A DNA stretch of 34,096 nucleotides from Alphaproteobacteria bacterium UBA3307 (GTDB lineage Bacteria > Pseudomonadota > Alphaproteobacteria > RF32 > CAG-239): the NCBI GenBank assembly GCA_002361365.1, contig DEST01000046.1, positions 1-34,096 of the forward strand, given 5' to 3'. Below are positions 1 through 7,827 of the stretch, one piece after another. Numbering within the stretch: position 1 is the first letter of the stretch; the number at the start of each line of letters is the position of its first letter. Under the pieces are notes generated by a model. The model was not told the DNA's origin. It worked only from the letters and a program-made list of their open reading frames with translations, and searched no databases. Made by a program: the position numbers and the translations under genes.

Positions 1-401
1 TATACCCAATATCCGCAAACTACAATATCTGCTTTATCTTCTGTTGCCTTTTTATGCATATTTTCAAGCATTTCCGGCTCAAAAAAATCATCTGCATCCA
101 AAAAAATCAGATATTTGCCTTTTGCTTGTTTCAATCCGGTATTGCGAGCCGCTCCGGCATTTTGATTTTTTTGAGATATAACCAGCAACCGCTTATCCTT
201 TTTTTGATAAGCTTTCAACAACTTAAGAGATTCATCCGTCGAACCGTCATCCACACAAATAATTTCAATATTATGCAAAGTCTGCGCCAACACAGTATTT
301 ATACATTGCTCCAGATATTTTTCGGCATTATAAACCGGTATAATAACCGATACTTCCGGCACGGAATTTTGTTCTGCCTCTTTTGCACCAATTTTTACCA
401 T
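1..401 (-). CDS. Glycosyltransferase family 2, N-terminal part (runs off window)
   Basis: Reading the minus strand from ATG 401-399 gives 133 uninterrupted residues to the window edge. The protein shows the GT-A fold landmarks of family 2 glycosyltransferases in order: SVIIPVYN near residue 19, the nucleotide-binding DDGSTD near residue 53, NAGAARNTGL near residue 80, and the metal-binding FLDADD near residue 100. Such enzymes transfer a sugar from a nucleotide-sugar to a glycan or lipid acceptor, usually for capsule, LPS or other surface polysaccharide; the acceptor cannot be told here because the C-terminal half is missing. An AAAGGT ribosome-binding site lies about 6 bases before the ATG, and a strong sigma-70-type promoter lies 35 bases further upstream. 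Family assignment is firm from the motifs; the specific role is unknown. Confidence 0.9.
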   Translation of the reverse strand, partial: MVKIGAKEAEQNSVPEVSVIIPVYNAEKYLEQCINTVLAQTLHNIEIICVDDGSTDESLKLLKAYQKKDKRLLVISQKNQNAGAARNTGLKQAKGKYLIFLDADDFFEPEMLENMHKKATEDKADIVVCGYWV

Positions 402-435
402 TTTATTACCTTTGCAAATTATCTATCGTCAGATA

Positions 436-463
436 ATTATATATAAATGCAATAGATTGTCAA
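436..463 (-). promoter_or_regulatory. Consensus sigma-70 promoter of the glycosyltransferase gene
   Basis: On the minus strand TTGACA (463-458) is followed after 16 bases by TATAAT (441-436), both perfect consensus hexamers. It points at the glycosyltransferase start at 401. Confidence 0.7.
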
Positions 464-544
464 TTATAAAGCAAAAACAAACTCTCCGCCTTTGCTTTGT
501 ATACACGCAAAAAATCAGGCTGATAAAATATTAAAATTGTTCAC

Positions 545-572
545 TTGACTCTTTTAAGTAATTTATTAAAAT
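545..572 (+). promoter_or_regulatory. Promoter of the 607-4854 operon
   Basis: TTGACT (545-550), a 16-base spacer and TAAAAT (567-572) lie 35 bases before the first gene. It is the only good promoter seen before the run of overlapping genes, so it probably drives all five. Confidence 0.6.
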
Positions 573-606
573 GCACGTCAAATGAAGAGCTAAACGGATT
601 CGTAAG

Positions 607-978
607 ATGCAAAAAAATAAAATAATGGCCGTGATTTTGAAATACGAAGATTTTATAAGATTATCGACCGAAAAGCGTGCAAAAATGCTTGCTGAAGAAT
701 GTGTGGAATGGCGGGTATATATTCCGCCGAAACAAATGGGTTTGCTTTCTATGGAAGAAAAAACGGCTTTAAAAGGTTTTGTTGTGACGCATAACGAACC
801 GATTAAAATAAAAACATACGAAAAAAAAGATTTATTTCCTGAGCCAAAAGAAATACCGGAGTTGATTGATAGAAAAACACAAGAAAGATTTGCGCAAAAA
901 GCTCAAAGAAAACACCTAAAACGCATTGTGCCGCTCAAAATGGGAATCATTAACGCCAAAAAGAAAGGAGGTCGCTGA
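607..978 (+). CDS. Hypothetical basic protein, 123 aa, first gene of the rluC operon
   Basis: I do not recognise a family. The protein is soluble by appearance, with no signal peptide or membrane segment. It carries many Lys/Glu residues, a central IPPKQMG segment, and a strongly basic C-terminus (residues about 95-123, rich in Lys and Arg), which would suit nucleic acid or ribosome contact, though this is inference only. ATG 607 has no clear ribosome-binding site; ATG 625 (MAVILKYEDF) is an alternative start. The stop is one base before the rluC ATG and the gene's last codons carry rluC's AGGAGG ribosome-binding site, so the two are translationally close. That coupling is the main evidence that it is a real gene. 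Confidence 0.6.
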   Translation: MQKNKIMAVILKYEDFIRLSTEKRAKMLAEECVEWRVYIPPKQMGLLSMEEKTALKGFVVTHNEPIKIKTYEKKDLFPEPKEIPELIDRKTQERFAQKAQRKHLKRIVPLKMGIINAKKKGGR

Positions 979-979
979 T

Positions 980-1909
980 ATGGGTGGTGTCAGTATTATA
1001 AAAATAAAACCCGAAGACGACGGAATAAGATTAAATCGCTGGTTTTTGCGCGAATATCCTGCTTTGAGTTTAAGCAGATTGCAAAAGCTGCTGCGAACCA
1101 AACAAATCAAAGTTGACGGCAAAAAAGCCGAAACATCTACCCGCTTGCTTGCCGGTCAGGAATTACGTCTGCCGCCGCTTGATAACGAAAAAGCCGCGCC
1201 GGATAACACTATTTTAAGTGCCAAAGATATTGAATACATTACATCAATGGTTATTTTTAAGGATAAAAATATCATTGTGTTAAATAAACCTTCCGGTTTG
1301 GCAGTGCAAGGCGGAACAAACACCACACGCCATATTGACGGTCTACTTGATGCACTTAAATTTGAAAATAACGAACGTCCTAAATTGGTGCATCGCATAG
1401 ACAAAGATACCAGCGGTTTGCTTTTATTGGCGCGCAATCGCCGATATGCCGATATTTTAACCAAGGCCTTCCGTGAACACCGTTTGCAAAAGACGTATTT
1501 AGCTCTTGTGCGCGGTTGTCCTACACAAAAGGAAGGAATTATTGACTTTCCGGTCGAAAAAGTCGGTGAACGTATGGAAGTTGTTGACGACGGACAAAAA
1601 GCATTGACCGCAATAAAGGTTCTGGATAATATTGGCAAAAAATACGCACTTGTAGAGGCAAATCCGCTGACAGGTCGCACTCATCAAATCAGAGTACATC
1701 TTGAGAGTATCGGTACCCCGATTTTGGGAGATAACAAATATTACGGGGCAGAACGATTGCGCCTGAAAGATGTTGCCGACAAGCTGTATTTGCACGCTTA
1801 CAAAATAGACTTGACTGCCATATATGGCAAAAAAACAATAATCAAAGCGGCATTGCCGAAACATTTTGTTGACGCATGCCACTTTTTTGGATTGGAGATG
1901 GAAAAATGA
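980..1909 (+). CDS. rluC: RluA-family 23S rRNA pseudouridine synthase (RluC-like)
   Basis: This 309-residue enzyme isomerises uridine to pseudouridine in RNA; the RluC branch acts on large-subunit rRNA. An S4 RNA-binding domain spans about residues 15-65 (SLSRLQKLLRTKQIKVDGKK), followed by the catalytic domain with LNKPSGLAVQGG near 101 and the family motif HRIDKDTSG at 138-146, in which Asp141 is the expected nucleophile. TGRTHQIRVHL near residue 230 is the second family signature. The start is ATG 980, 8 bases after AGGAGG and matching the usual N-terminus; an upstream in-frame ATG at 926 would lie inside the preceding gene. The gene overlaps the next by four bases (ATGA). RluC versus RluD specificity cannot be settled from sequence alone, but the S4 domain and length fit RluC. 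Confidence 0.88.
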   Translation: MGGVSIIKIKPEDDGIRLNRWFLREYPALSLSRLQKLLRTKQIKVDGKKAETSTRLLAGQELRLPPLDNEKAAPDNTILSAKDIEYITSMVIFKDKNIIVLNKPSGLAVQGGTNTTRHIDGLLDALKFENNERPKLVHRIDKDTSGLLLLARNRRYADILTKAFREHRLQKTYLALVRGCPTQKEGIIDFPVEKVGERMEVVDDGQKALTAIKVLDNIGKKYALVEANPLTGRTHQIRVHLESIGTPILGDNKYYGAERLRLKDVADKLYLHAYKIDLTAIYGKKTIIKAALPKHFVDACHFFGLEMEK

Positions 1910-4086
1910 AAAAATTTTTGAAAATTATATTGATAATAGTGTTGATTCCGGTGGTATTATTTGTTGCTGCCCTCGGCTTTTTAAAGTTTGCCGACTTGAA
2001 TAAATACAAGCCGCAAATAGAAGAAATGGCACAAAAATACGCCGGTTTGGACGTCAAAATCAATGGCGATATTGATGTCGGTGTATCCTTAAAACCAAGT
2101 CTGGAACTGAGCGATGTTACCATCAATCAGGGTGAGAAAAAAATAGCGCATATCGGTAATGCGTTAGTGCAAATTTCGGTTATGCCGCTGTTGCATAAAG
2201 AAATTGTGGTTGACCGCGTAGAAACCGATAATACCAAAGTATTTTATGCAGAAAAAGACAGCGTTTTAATAAATGAATTAAATGCCGGTATGGAGGATGC
2301 CGATTCCCCAATTGAATTTGATTTTGATACTACTGTAGCCAATATTGACATTACCGGCAAGGGTGCACTTTCGGCACTCAACAAAATCAAAGCCTCTGGT
2401 TATAATCAGATAGAGATAGACGCGGCAATTAATGCTCTCGGATATACGCTTAATTTTGCTGGAAATATTGATGGTTTAAAAGAAAAAATGAAAGCAGCCG
2501 GAAAATATGATATTGCCTATAAGAGCGCAAAAATCGGCGGACAAATCACAGCAGATACTTCTGCTGAAATCCCTTATATACAGCTAAGCGCTCAAAGTAA
2601 TGCCTTAAATGTTGCCGATTTTACCGGCACAAAACAAACATCTCTCAGCAATGGTTGGCTCATAAAATCAGCCGCCGCAGCCGATTTTATTCCGAATACG
2701 CAAATTCCGTATGACTATCTGAAAATGGTCAATGCCGACGTCACTCTGGATGTTAAAAAAATTGTGGTTGATAAGAATATTGTACTGACAAATGTTAAAG
2801 GTGATGCAACCGTTAAAAACGGTGTATTTAAAGCGAATATTCAAAACGTTGTTTTTCAGGGAAACACACTCTCCGGCAGTGCGGAAATAACCTCTCCGAA
2901 GGCTTTGCCGTATATTAAATTGAATATCAAAGGTGAAGGTTTTAATTTGCTTGATTTTCAAAAAGCAACAACCCCAAAGTCAACAGATAAAAAAGCCGAG
3001 CTGATGAACATTTTTATCGGTTCGGCTCAAGCCTCAGAGCTGATGGCAAATACTACTATTCCGTATCAATACCTGAAGATGGCTAATGCAGACCTCAATG
3101 TTAATTTAAAAAAAATAAAACTTGATGAGGATATATCTTTATCTGACGTCAAACTTTCAGCAACTCTCAAGAACAGTGTTTTAAATACGCAAATTCAAAA
3201 TATTACCGCAGGTTCCGGCATCATCAGCGGCACAGCCACTTTAAACGGAGTGCAAAAAACTTTTGCTGCAAATATAACCGGCAAGGATATTATTCTGCAA
3301 CAACTTTATACCCCTCTTTCCGCTACAAATAATTCTATTTATTTCAAACAAGGCGGGAAATCTAATTTGCTTATAAATATCAACACCTCCGGTGACAATA
3401 CTGACCAATATTTAAGCAATATGAACGGACAAGTTATCGGTTTGGTCGACAATTCGGTTTTAAACATTAAAAGTCTTGAAAAATTGCAAGGAAACATCTT
3501 GGTACAAGTTCTGAGTTTAGTAAAAATCAACGTAGCTAACAAAAATCTGAATATGAAATGTGCGGTAGTGCGTGGAGATATTTCCGGTGGCAAAATCAAT
3601 TTTCCAAAAGGAATTGCGGTAGATGCTAAAGATTTTTACTTGGTGGCCAACGGCAAAGTAAATTTACGCACGGATAAAATTGACCTAGAATTACAACCAT
3701 TTTCCGGCAATATTAAAGATGTTAATATTTCTAACATTTTAGGAGGATTGGTTAAATTAAGCGGTAGTATCAAAAATCCTAAAGTAGGTCTAAATCAAAC
3801 CGCAACCGCAAAAAATGTTGTAGGAATTTTGGCTTCAGGCGGAGCTTATAATGTAGGAGATATGTTACTTTCTTCTGATGGTGCACCGTGCCATACTGCT
3901 CTTGCCGGCACATCTTATGCATCTTATTTTCCGGCAGATAATTCAGCCAGCGGCTCTGTTTCTAAAGGATATACCAATACTAAAGATGCCATCAAAGGCT
4001 TGGGAACAGAATTAAAGAATCAGGCAAAAGGCGCCGGTAATCAGGTCAAAGAACTCGGCAAACAACTCAAAGGTTTATTCAAATAA
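1906..4086 (+). CDS. AsmA-family inner-membrane-anchored protein
   Basis: A 726-residue protein with an N-terminal membrane anchor (residues about 5-27, very rich in Ile/Val/Leu) and a long periplasmic beta-rich region. The N-terminal FADLNKYKPQIEEMAQKYAG with following G.I...SLKPSLELSDVTI is typical of AsmA, and the C-terminal NGQVIGLVDNSVLNIKSLE and GGLVKLSGSIKNPKVGL segments match the AsmA C-terminal domain. AsmA-like proteins are thought to help move phospholipids between membranes. Two stretches starting TQIPYDYLKMVNADV (about residue 265) and TTIPYQYLKMANADL (about residue 384) look like an internal duplication of roughly 120 residues. The start is ATG 1906 preceded by GGAG, overlapping the rluC stop by four bases. 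The tail is Gly/Lys-rich (LKNQAKGAGNQVKELGKQLK). Confidence 0.85.
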   Translation: MKKFLKIILIIVLIPVVLFVAALGFLKFADLNKYKPQIEEMAQKYAGLDVKINGDIDVGVSLKPSLELSDVTINQGEKKIAHIGNALVQISVMPLLHKEIVVDRVETDNTKVFYAEKDSVLINELNAGMEDADSPIEFDFDTTVANIDITGKGALSALNKIKASGYNQIEIDAAINALGYTLNFAGNIDGLKEKMKAAGKYDIAYKSAKIGGQITADTSAEIPYIQLSAQSNALNVADFTGTKQTSLSNGWLIKSAAAADFIPNTQIPYDYLKMVNADVTLDVKKIVVDKNIVLTNVKGDATVKNGVFKANIQNVVFQGNTLSGSAEITSPKALPYIKLNIKGEGFNLLDFQKATTPKSTDKKAELMNIFIGSAQASELMANTTIPYQYLKMANADLNVNLKKIKLDEDISLSDVKLSATLKNSVLNTQIQNITAGSGIISGTATLNGVQKTFAANITGKDIILQQLYTPLSATNNSIYFKQGGKSNLLININTSGDNTDQYLSNMNGQVIGLVDNSVLNIKSLEKLQGNILVQVLSLVKINVANKNLNMKCAVVRGDISGGKINFPKGIAVDAKDFYLVANGKVNLRTDKIDLELQPFSGNIKDVNISNILGGLVKLSGSIKNPKVGLNQTATAKNVVGILASGGAYNVGDMLLSSDGAPCHTALAGTSYASYFPADNSASGSVSKGYTNTKDAIKGLGTELKNQAKGAGNQVKELGKQLKGLFK

Positions 4087-4589
4087 TGGACATTAAAAAG
4101 TCAGAAAAATATATTATTTCACATCGCACAGAAATTACTAGCCTTTTGTGCCGATTTTTGCCGACAGATACAATACTATTTTGGAGTAATACACCGGATT
4201 TATTTGCCTATCAGCAAAAATGTTGGCAACCGATTTTAAACAGCCTGAACACTGTATTTAAACTTGATTTTAAACCCACCAAATCTCTGGAGCCGATACA
4301 AGATAAAAGTACGGAAAGAAATTTTGCCAAACTGTTGTGTAATCTTTCCGACAAGGAACTTACTGCGTGCTTTTTAGCCGCTTCTGAAATGAAATCGGTG
4401 TTGCTCGGTTTTCTGTTGGTAAAACAAAAAATAACCTTGAAAGAGGCCTTCGCCGCAACTTATTTAGAAGAATTATACCAAAATAAATTCTGGGGCGAAG
4501 ATGTTGCCGCACAAAATGCTCGCCAAATAACACTTAATAGTTTGCAACAAATAGAGGAATATTTAAAAACCGATGAAAAAATGCTATAG
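4086..4589 (+). CDS. ATP12-family F1-ATPase assembly chaperone, short form
   Basis: The 167-residue product matches the C-terminal part of ATP12 proteins, which in mitochondria bind the F1 alpha subunit during ATP synthase assembly and are widespread in alphaproteobacteria. Visible landmarks are PTDTILFWSNTPDLFAYQQK near residue 26 (family pattern D-T-x-x-Y/F...A..Q...W.P), a Gly-containing helix LLGFLLVKQKITLKEAF, and the C-terminal FWGEDVAAQNARQ. Typical alphaproteobacterial members, as I know them, are about 230-260 residues, so an N-terminal segment of about 70-90 residues appears absent. No upstream in-frame coding for it is possible because the AsmA gene ends in another frame one base into this ATG. 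Proximity to an RluA-family gene is a common alphaproteobacterial arrangement and supports the call. Confidence 0.75.
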   Translation: MDIKKSEKYIISHRTEITSLLCRFLPTDTILFWSNTPDLFAYQQKCWQPILNSLNTVFKLDFKPTKSLEPIQDKSTERNFAKLLCNLSDKELTACFLAASEMKSVLLGFLLVKQKITLKEAFAATYLEELYQNKFWGEDVAAQNARQITLNSLQQIEEYLKTDEKML

Positions 4590-4854
4590 AATAAGCGGTA
4601 GGGTGCAGGGCGTAGGATTTCGTTTTTGGGCAACGCGCTTGGCGCATTCTATTGGCAATATTTCCGGTTATGCCTGCAATCTTCCTGATGGTGACGTTGT
4701 TGTTTTTATTTCCGGAGAAAAAGAAAATATTGAGCAAATGTTGCCGTATTTATATCGCGGTCCGCTGTTTGCTCGAATTGACAGCGTAGTTGAATCTCCG
4801 GAGATGATACCCCTGTTACCACCGATAGAAAACGGTGTATTTAAACGTATTTAA
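4573..4854 (+). CDS. acyP: Acylphosphatase
   Basis: A 93-residue enzyme that hydrolyses the acyl-phosphate bond of small carboxyl-phosphates. The signature GRVQGVGFR (residues 9-17) contains the phosphate-binding Arg17, and SGYACNLPDG (32-40) contains the catalytic Asn36. Length and fold pattern are normal for the family. The gene overlaps the ATP12 gene by 17 bases in another frame and has no separate promoter, so it is the last gene of the operon. No oddity beyond one substitution in the usual V-x-N-L-P-D-G context, where Ala-Cys precedes Asn. Confidence 0.92.
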   Translation: MKKCYRISGRVQGVGFRFWATRLAHSIGNISGYACNLPDGDVVVFISGEKENIEQMLPYLYRGPLFARIDSVVESPEMIPLLPPIENGVFKRI

Positions 4855-4876
4855 ATTACAGATTACATTACAACTA

Positions 4877-4902
4877 TTCAAATATCTTTACAGTTATTTG
4901 AA
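4877..4902. terminator. Possible bidirectional terminator between acyP and trmL
   Basis: An 8-bp perfect stem, TTCAAATA (4877-4884) with TATTTGAA (4895-4902) around a 10-base loop, sits between two convergent genes. The stem is AU-rich and the following T-rich stretch is broken, so termination strength is uncertain. Confidence 0.4.
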
Positions 4903-4906
4903 AAAA

Positions 4907-5380
4907 TTATTTTATTTTCGGAAATCCGTCTGTTTGACGCAAAGCTTCCGTAATAGCCATTGCTGCCGAAACCGCCATATTGATTGAACGTGCATTCGGG
5001 TTCATCGGAATCAGCAACTGCGCATCGGCGAGCCGATGTACATTTTCCGGCACACCGGCGCTTTCACGCCCCATCAAAATAATGTCATTCGGTAAAAAAT
5101 TAAAACTTACAAACGATTTAGAACCATGCGTTGTCAACAAAATCAAACGTCCGTATTCTTGCCTATTTTCTGCACGATACGTCAAAAAATCTTCCCACGA
5201 ATTATGCCGTTTATATTGAGCAAAATCCAAATAATCCATACCGGCACGGCGCATAGCTTTTTCATTAAATAAAAAACCACACGGCTCAATAATATCTACC
5301 GGCAAATCAAGACACGCCCCCAAACGTAGGAGCGTGCCTGTATTCTGCGGAATATCCGGCTGATATAATGCCAACCGCAT
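4907..5380 (-). CDS. trmL: tRNA (cytidine/uridine-34 2'-O)-methyltransferase TrmL
   Basis: A 157-residue SPOUT methyltransferase that 2'-O-methylates the wobble base of certain leucine tRNAs, using S-adenosylmethionine at the trefoil knot. The N-terminal LALYQPDIPQNTGTLLRLGA is the TrmL/SpoU motif 1, LMGRESAGVP near residue 103 is motif 2, and IPMNPNARSINMAVSAAMA near 125 is motif 3 that forms the knot. The start is ATG 5380, which gives the family N-terminus and has AAGG upstream; an extended frame to 5464 lies within secB and is rejected. Only four bases separate it from the secB stop, so secB and trmL are co-transcribed. A tRNA-Leu(UAA), a known TrmL substrate in enterobacteria, lies in the same window at 18258. 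Confidence 0.92.
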   Translation of the reverse strand: MRLALYQPDIPQNTGTLLRLGACLDLPVDIIEPCGFLFNEKAMRRAGMDYLDFAQYKRHNSWEDFLTYRAENRQEYGRLILLTTHGSKSFVSFNFLPNDIILMGRESAGVPENVHRLADAQLLIPMNPNARSINMAVSAAMAITEALRQTDGFPKIK

Positions 5381-5384
5381 AAAT

Positions 5385-5876
5385 TTAAGCCTTTGCTGTT
5401 TCGGCTTTAGCAGCGTTTTCAGCCTCTTTAGCCTTTCTTGCCTGATATAAAGCCACAAAATCAATCGGCGTAATCAGCATCGGCGGCAAACCGGCTTCAG
5501 TCAAATTAGTGGCCACAATATTACGCACAAACGGGAACAACAAGCGTGGTAATTCAATATACAAAACCGGCTCTAAGTGTTCGGCCGGAACTTTTACTGT
5601 TGCCAAAGTTGCATAAGTTACTTCCAAAATAAACAGTTTTTTATCTGCTACGTCAGCATTGACTTTTACTGTCAACGAAACCTCATACATATCATCTTCC
5701 AGCGGCTTATTGGCAATATTGATATCTATGCCGACTTGCGGATTTTGCTTACCAAGCTCCTTAAAAATTTCCGGAGCAAACGGAAGTTCTAAAGACAAAT
5801 CTTTAATATATTGTGAATGCAGCATCAATCCTTGCGGCTGCTCTGCATTTATGGTATTTTGTTTTTCTTCTGCCAT
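5385..5876 (-). CDS. secB: Protein-export chaperone SecB
   Basis: A 163-residue cytoplasmic tetrameric chaperone that holds precursor proteins unfolded and delivers them to SecA. Sequence features match the family: QYIKDLSLELPFAPEIF near residue 22, then the alternating beta strands around EVSLTVKVNA and LFILEVTYATLATV, and the C-terminal YIELPRLLFPFVRNIVATNLTEAGLPPMLI pattern that is nearly invariant in SecB. The C-terminal tail is Ala/Glu/Lys-rich. The start at 5876 has AAGGAG upstream. A TTGACG hexamer about 60 bases upstream could be the -35 element, but the -10 is weak. It diverges from timA, an arrangement I know from many alphaproteobacteria. Relevant to this window, SecB substrates include large outer-membrane proteins such as autotransporters. 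Confidence 0.95.
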   Translation of the reverse strand: MAEEKQNTINAEQPQGLMLHSQYIKDLSLELPFAPEIFKELGKQNPQVGIDINIANKPLEDDMYEVSLTVKVNADVADKKLFILEVTYATLATVKVPAEHLEPVLYIELPRLLFPFVRNIVATNLTEAGLPPMLITPIDFVALYQARKAKEAENAAKAETAKA

Positions 5877-5945
5877 TTTTTTCTCCTTTTTTTAATGGTT
5901 ACATAAGAAATAATACGAAAAAACGATTACGTCAAATATTTTGTA

Positions 5946-5974
5946 TTGATAAAATTTTTATTTGTTATTATATT
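5946..5974 (+). promoter_or_regulatory. Promoter of the timA-mltA-smr operon
   Basis: TTGATA (5946-5951), 17 bases, then TATATT (5969-5974), ending 30 bases before the timA ATG. Confidence 0.55.
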
Positions 5975-6004
5975 TGATAAAAATGGTAAAAAAAGGAATA
6001 AAAA

Positions 6005-6673
6005 ATGGTCTCGTTTATAGATATAATTTTTCTAATGATTGTAATTGCGGTCGTTTTTTCGCGTTTATACAGCTCTTTTGGCACACGCGGCAACGAAAAA
6101 AACGTGCGTGTTATTATTGAACGCCTTGATGAAAATTCGGAAAATAAATTGGCAGAAAATATTGCCCATATTATTAAAGAAGCAGAGAAAGACAATAAAA
6201 ATCCAACTGTTACCGATTTAGATTCTCTGTCAGAAACAGACAAAGCCTTAGCTAAAATAGAAGACTTTGATAAAGCTTCGTTCTTGCGCAGTGCCTGCCG
6301 TGTGTTTGAAATGATTCTGCAAGCATTTAGTGCCGGAAATTTAGAAGGTATCAGAGGTTTGGTCAGCAAAAAAATCTGGGACGCATTTCAACAGGCCATT
6401 AACCTGCGTCGGCAAAACAACCTGACTTCTGAAGTTGATTTTATAGGTTTTAAAAAAACCGAAATTAAAAACGTTAAACTTCTTAAAAACAGCGTCAAAA
6501 TAACAGTAGAATTCGAAAGCGACCAAATAAATATTCTTAAAAATGCCGCCGGAGAAGTACTCGAAGGCGATGAAAATTATGTACAGCATATTACCGATAT
6601 TTGGACTTTTGAAAGAACTCTCAATGCAAAAAACCCTAATTGGCTTTTGGTTTCTACCAAAAAAAGCGCTTAA
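6005..6673 (+). CDS. Tim44/TimA-family membrane-associated protein
   Basis: A 222-residue relative of the mitochondrial import protein Tim44. It has one N-terminal membrane segment (residues about 3-18, FIDIIFLMIVIAVVFSRL), a charged linker, and the Tim44-like domain from about residue 90 (FDKASFLRSACRVFEMILQAFSAGNLEGIRGLVSKKIWDAF, within the pattern F..GA...F..I..A...GD...L..L....V...F) to the end (ITDIWTFERTL...NPNWLL, the usual W.F.R......WLL ending). The bacterial protein TimA is inner-membrane bound with a cytoplasmic or periplasmic domain of undefined role. AAGGAA precedes ATG 6005. The mltA gene begins inside its last 50 bases, and divergence from secB is a typical alphaproteobacterial arrangement. 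Confidence 0.85.
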   Translation: MVSFIDIIFLMIVIAVVFSRLYSSFGTRGNEKNVRVIIERLDENSENKLAENIAHIIKEAEKDNKNPTVTDLDSLSETDKALAKIEDFDKASFLRSACRVFEMILQAFSAGNLEGIRGLVSKKIWDAFQQAINLRRQNNLTSEVDFIGFKKTEIKNVKLLKNSVKITVEFESDQINILKNAAGEVLEGDENYVQHITDIWTFERTLNAKNPNWLLVSTKKSA

Positions 6674-7826
6674 AATCCTATGCTCAGGATTATTGATTTG
6701 CAATGTCGTTGCCTGTCAAAAAGATTCGCAACCGACTGGAACAACCGGCATTCCCATTTTTAAACCAGTATCATTTAGCCATTTAGCAGATTGGAATAAC
6801 GAAGATTTTTCTGCGGTTATACCGGTATTTGCGCAAAATTGTTCTCAGATTATGAAAAATAAAAATCCGTATTTTACCGCCGGAGATTTACAAATAAAAA
6901 CTGCCGATATGCAACAAAAGTGCCTCTTATTTAGTGCACAAAACATTAAAACTTCAGCGGCAATGAAAAAATTTATGGAAACAGAATTTGTACCATATTC
7001 CGTTACCGACAATGGTAATGCCGAAGGAAAGTTTACATCGTATTATGAAGCCGTAATTCGTGCCTCTTATCGCAAGGACGCAAAATACCGATATCCGGTT
7101 TATGGTAAACCACAAGATTTGGTTGAGATAAATTTGCGCGATTTTGATGCTGAACTACCAAACACACGTCTGGTCGGACGCATTGAAAACGGACGTTTTG
7201 TGCCATATTACGACCGCCGCAATATAGAAACTAACGGCATTAACGCACCGGTTTTAATGTGGGGTGATGATTTAGTGGATATTCATTTTATGCAAATTCA
7301 AGGTTCAGCAATTGCTCAAATGTCTGATGGAACAGAAGTTCGTATAGGATTTGCCGAGAGTAACGGTCGTAAGTTTAAAGGTATCGGCAGTATTTTAATT
7401 GAAAAAGGATATATCAAATCCGGCGAATTATCTATGCAAAAAATCAGAGAATGGCTACGTGCAAATCCGGAAAAAGCTCAAGATTTACTGGCAGAAAATG
7501 AGCGTTTTATTTTTCAGCGTTTTACTAATGCCGAAGGTCCGATTGGAGCATACGGCATAGCTCTGACCGCCGGCCGCAGTTTGGCAGTAGACACACGTTA
7601 TATTCCGCTTGGCACAATGTTATGGCTTGATACAACCGCTCCGGACAAGCGTAACATCCGCAAAATCGTATTTGCTCAAGATATAGGTAGCGCAATCAAA
7701 GGTATAGTTCGCGGAGATTATTTTTGGGGACACGGCGAAGCTGCATTGGAATACGCCGGAAAAATGAACTCTGCCGGTAAATATTTTTTGCTGTTGCCGA
7801 AAGAAACGATTTTAAAGGCAAAATAA
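6624..7826 (+). CDS. mltA: Membrane-bound lytic murein transglycosylase A (lipoprotein)
   Basis: A 400-residue lipoprotein that cleaves peptidoglycan glycan strands, leaving 1,6-anhydromuramic ends. From ATG 6624 the N-terminus is a lipoprotein signal ending in the lipobox VVAC, so the mature protein is probably anchored in the outer membrane. The MltA domain follows (FTSYYEAVIRASYRKDAKY, then MQIQGSAIAQMSDGTEVRIGFAESNG), then the 3D domain with LPLGT-like YIPLGTMLWLDT and FAQDIGSAIKGIVRGDYFWGHG, which carries the conserved Asp residues including the expected catalytic acid. The start overlaps timA by 50 bases; an in-frame ATG at 6543 would place non-hydrophobic residues in front of the signal and is rejected. 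The second gene in the timA-mltA-smr operon. Confidence 0.92.
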   Translation: MQKTLIGFWFLPKKALKILCSGLLICNVVACQKDSQPTGTTGIPIFKPVSFSHLADWNNEDFSAVIPVFAQNCSQIMKNKNPYFTAGDLQIKTADMQQKCLLFSAQNIKTSAAMKKFMETEFVPYSVTDNGNAEGKFTSYYEAVIRASYRKDAKYRYPVYGKPQDLVEINLRDFDAELPNTRLVGRIENGRFVPYYDRRNIETNGINAPVLMWGDDLVDIHFMQIQGSAIAQMSDGTEVRIGFAESNGRKFKGIGSILIEKGYIKSGELSMQKIREWLRANPEKAQDLLAENERFIFQRFTNAEGPIGAYGIALTAGRSLAVDTRYIPLGTMLWLDTTAPDKRNIRKIVFAQDIGSAIKGIVRGDYFWGHGEAALEYAGKMNSAGKYFLLLPKETILKAK

Positions 7827-7827
7827 A

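Noticed and set aside
54..446. Plus-strand ORF at the window start
   Set aside because: It is the antisense shadow of the glycosyltransferase, whose motifs on the minus strand are unmistakable.
926..979. Longer N-terminus for the pseudouridine synthase
   Set aside because: The AGGAGG site and family N-terminus support ATG 980, and the extension overlaps the preceding gene.
6543..6623. Longer N-terminus for MltA
   Set aside because: It would bury the lipoprotein signal behind an unrelated stretch read within timA.
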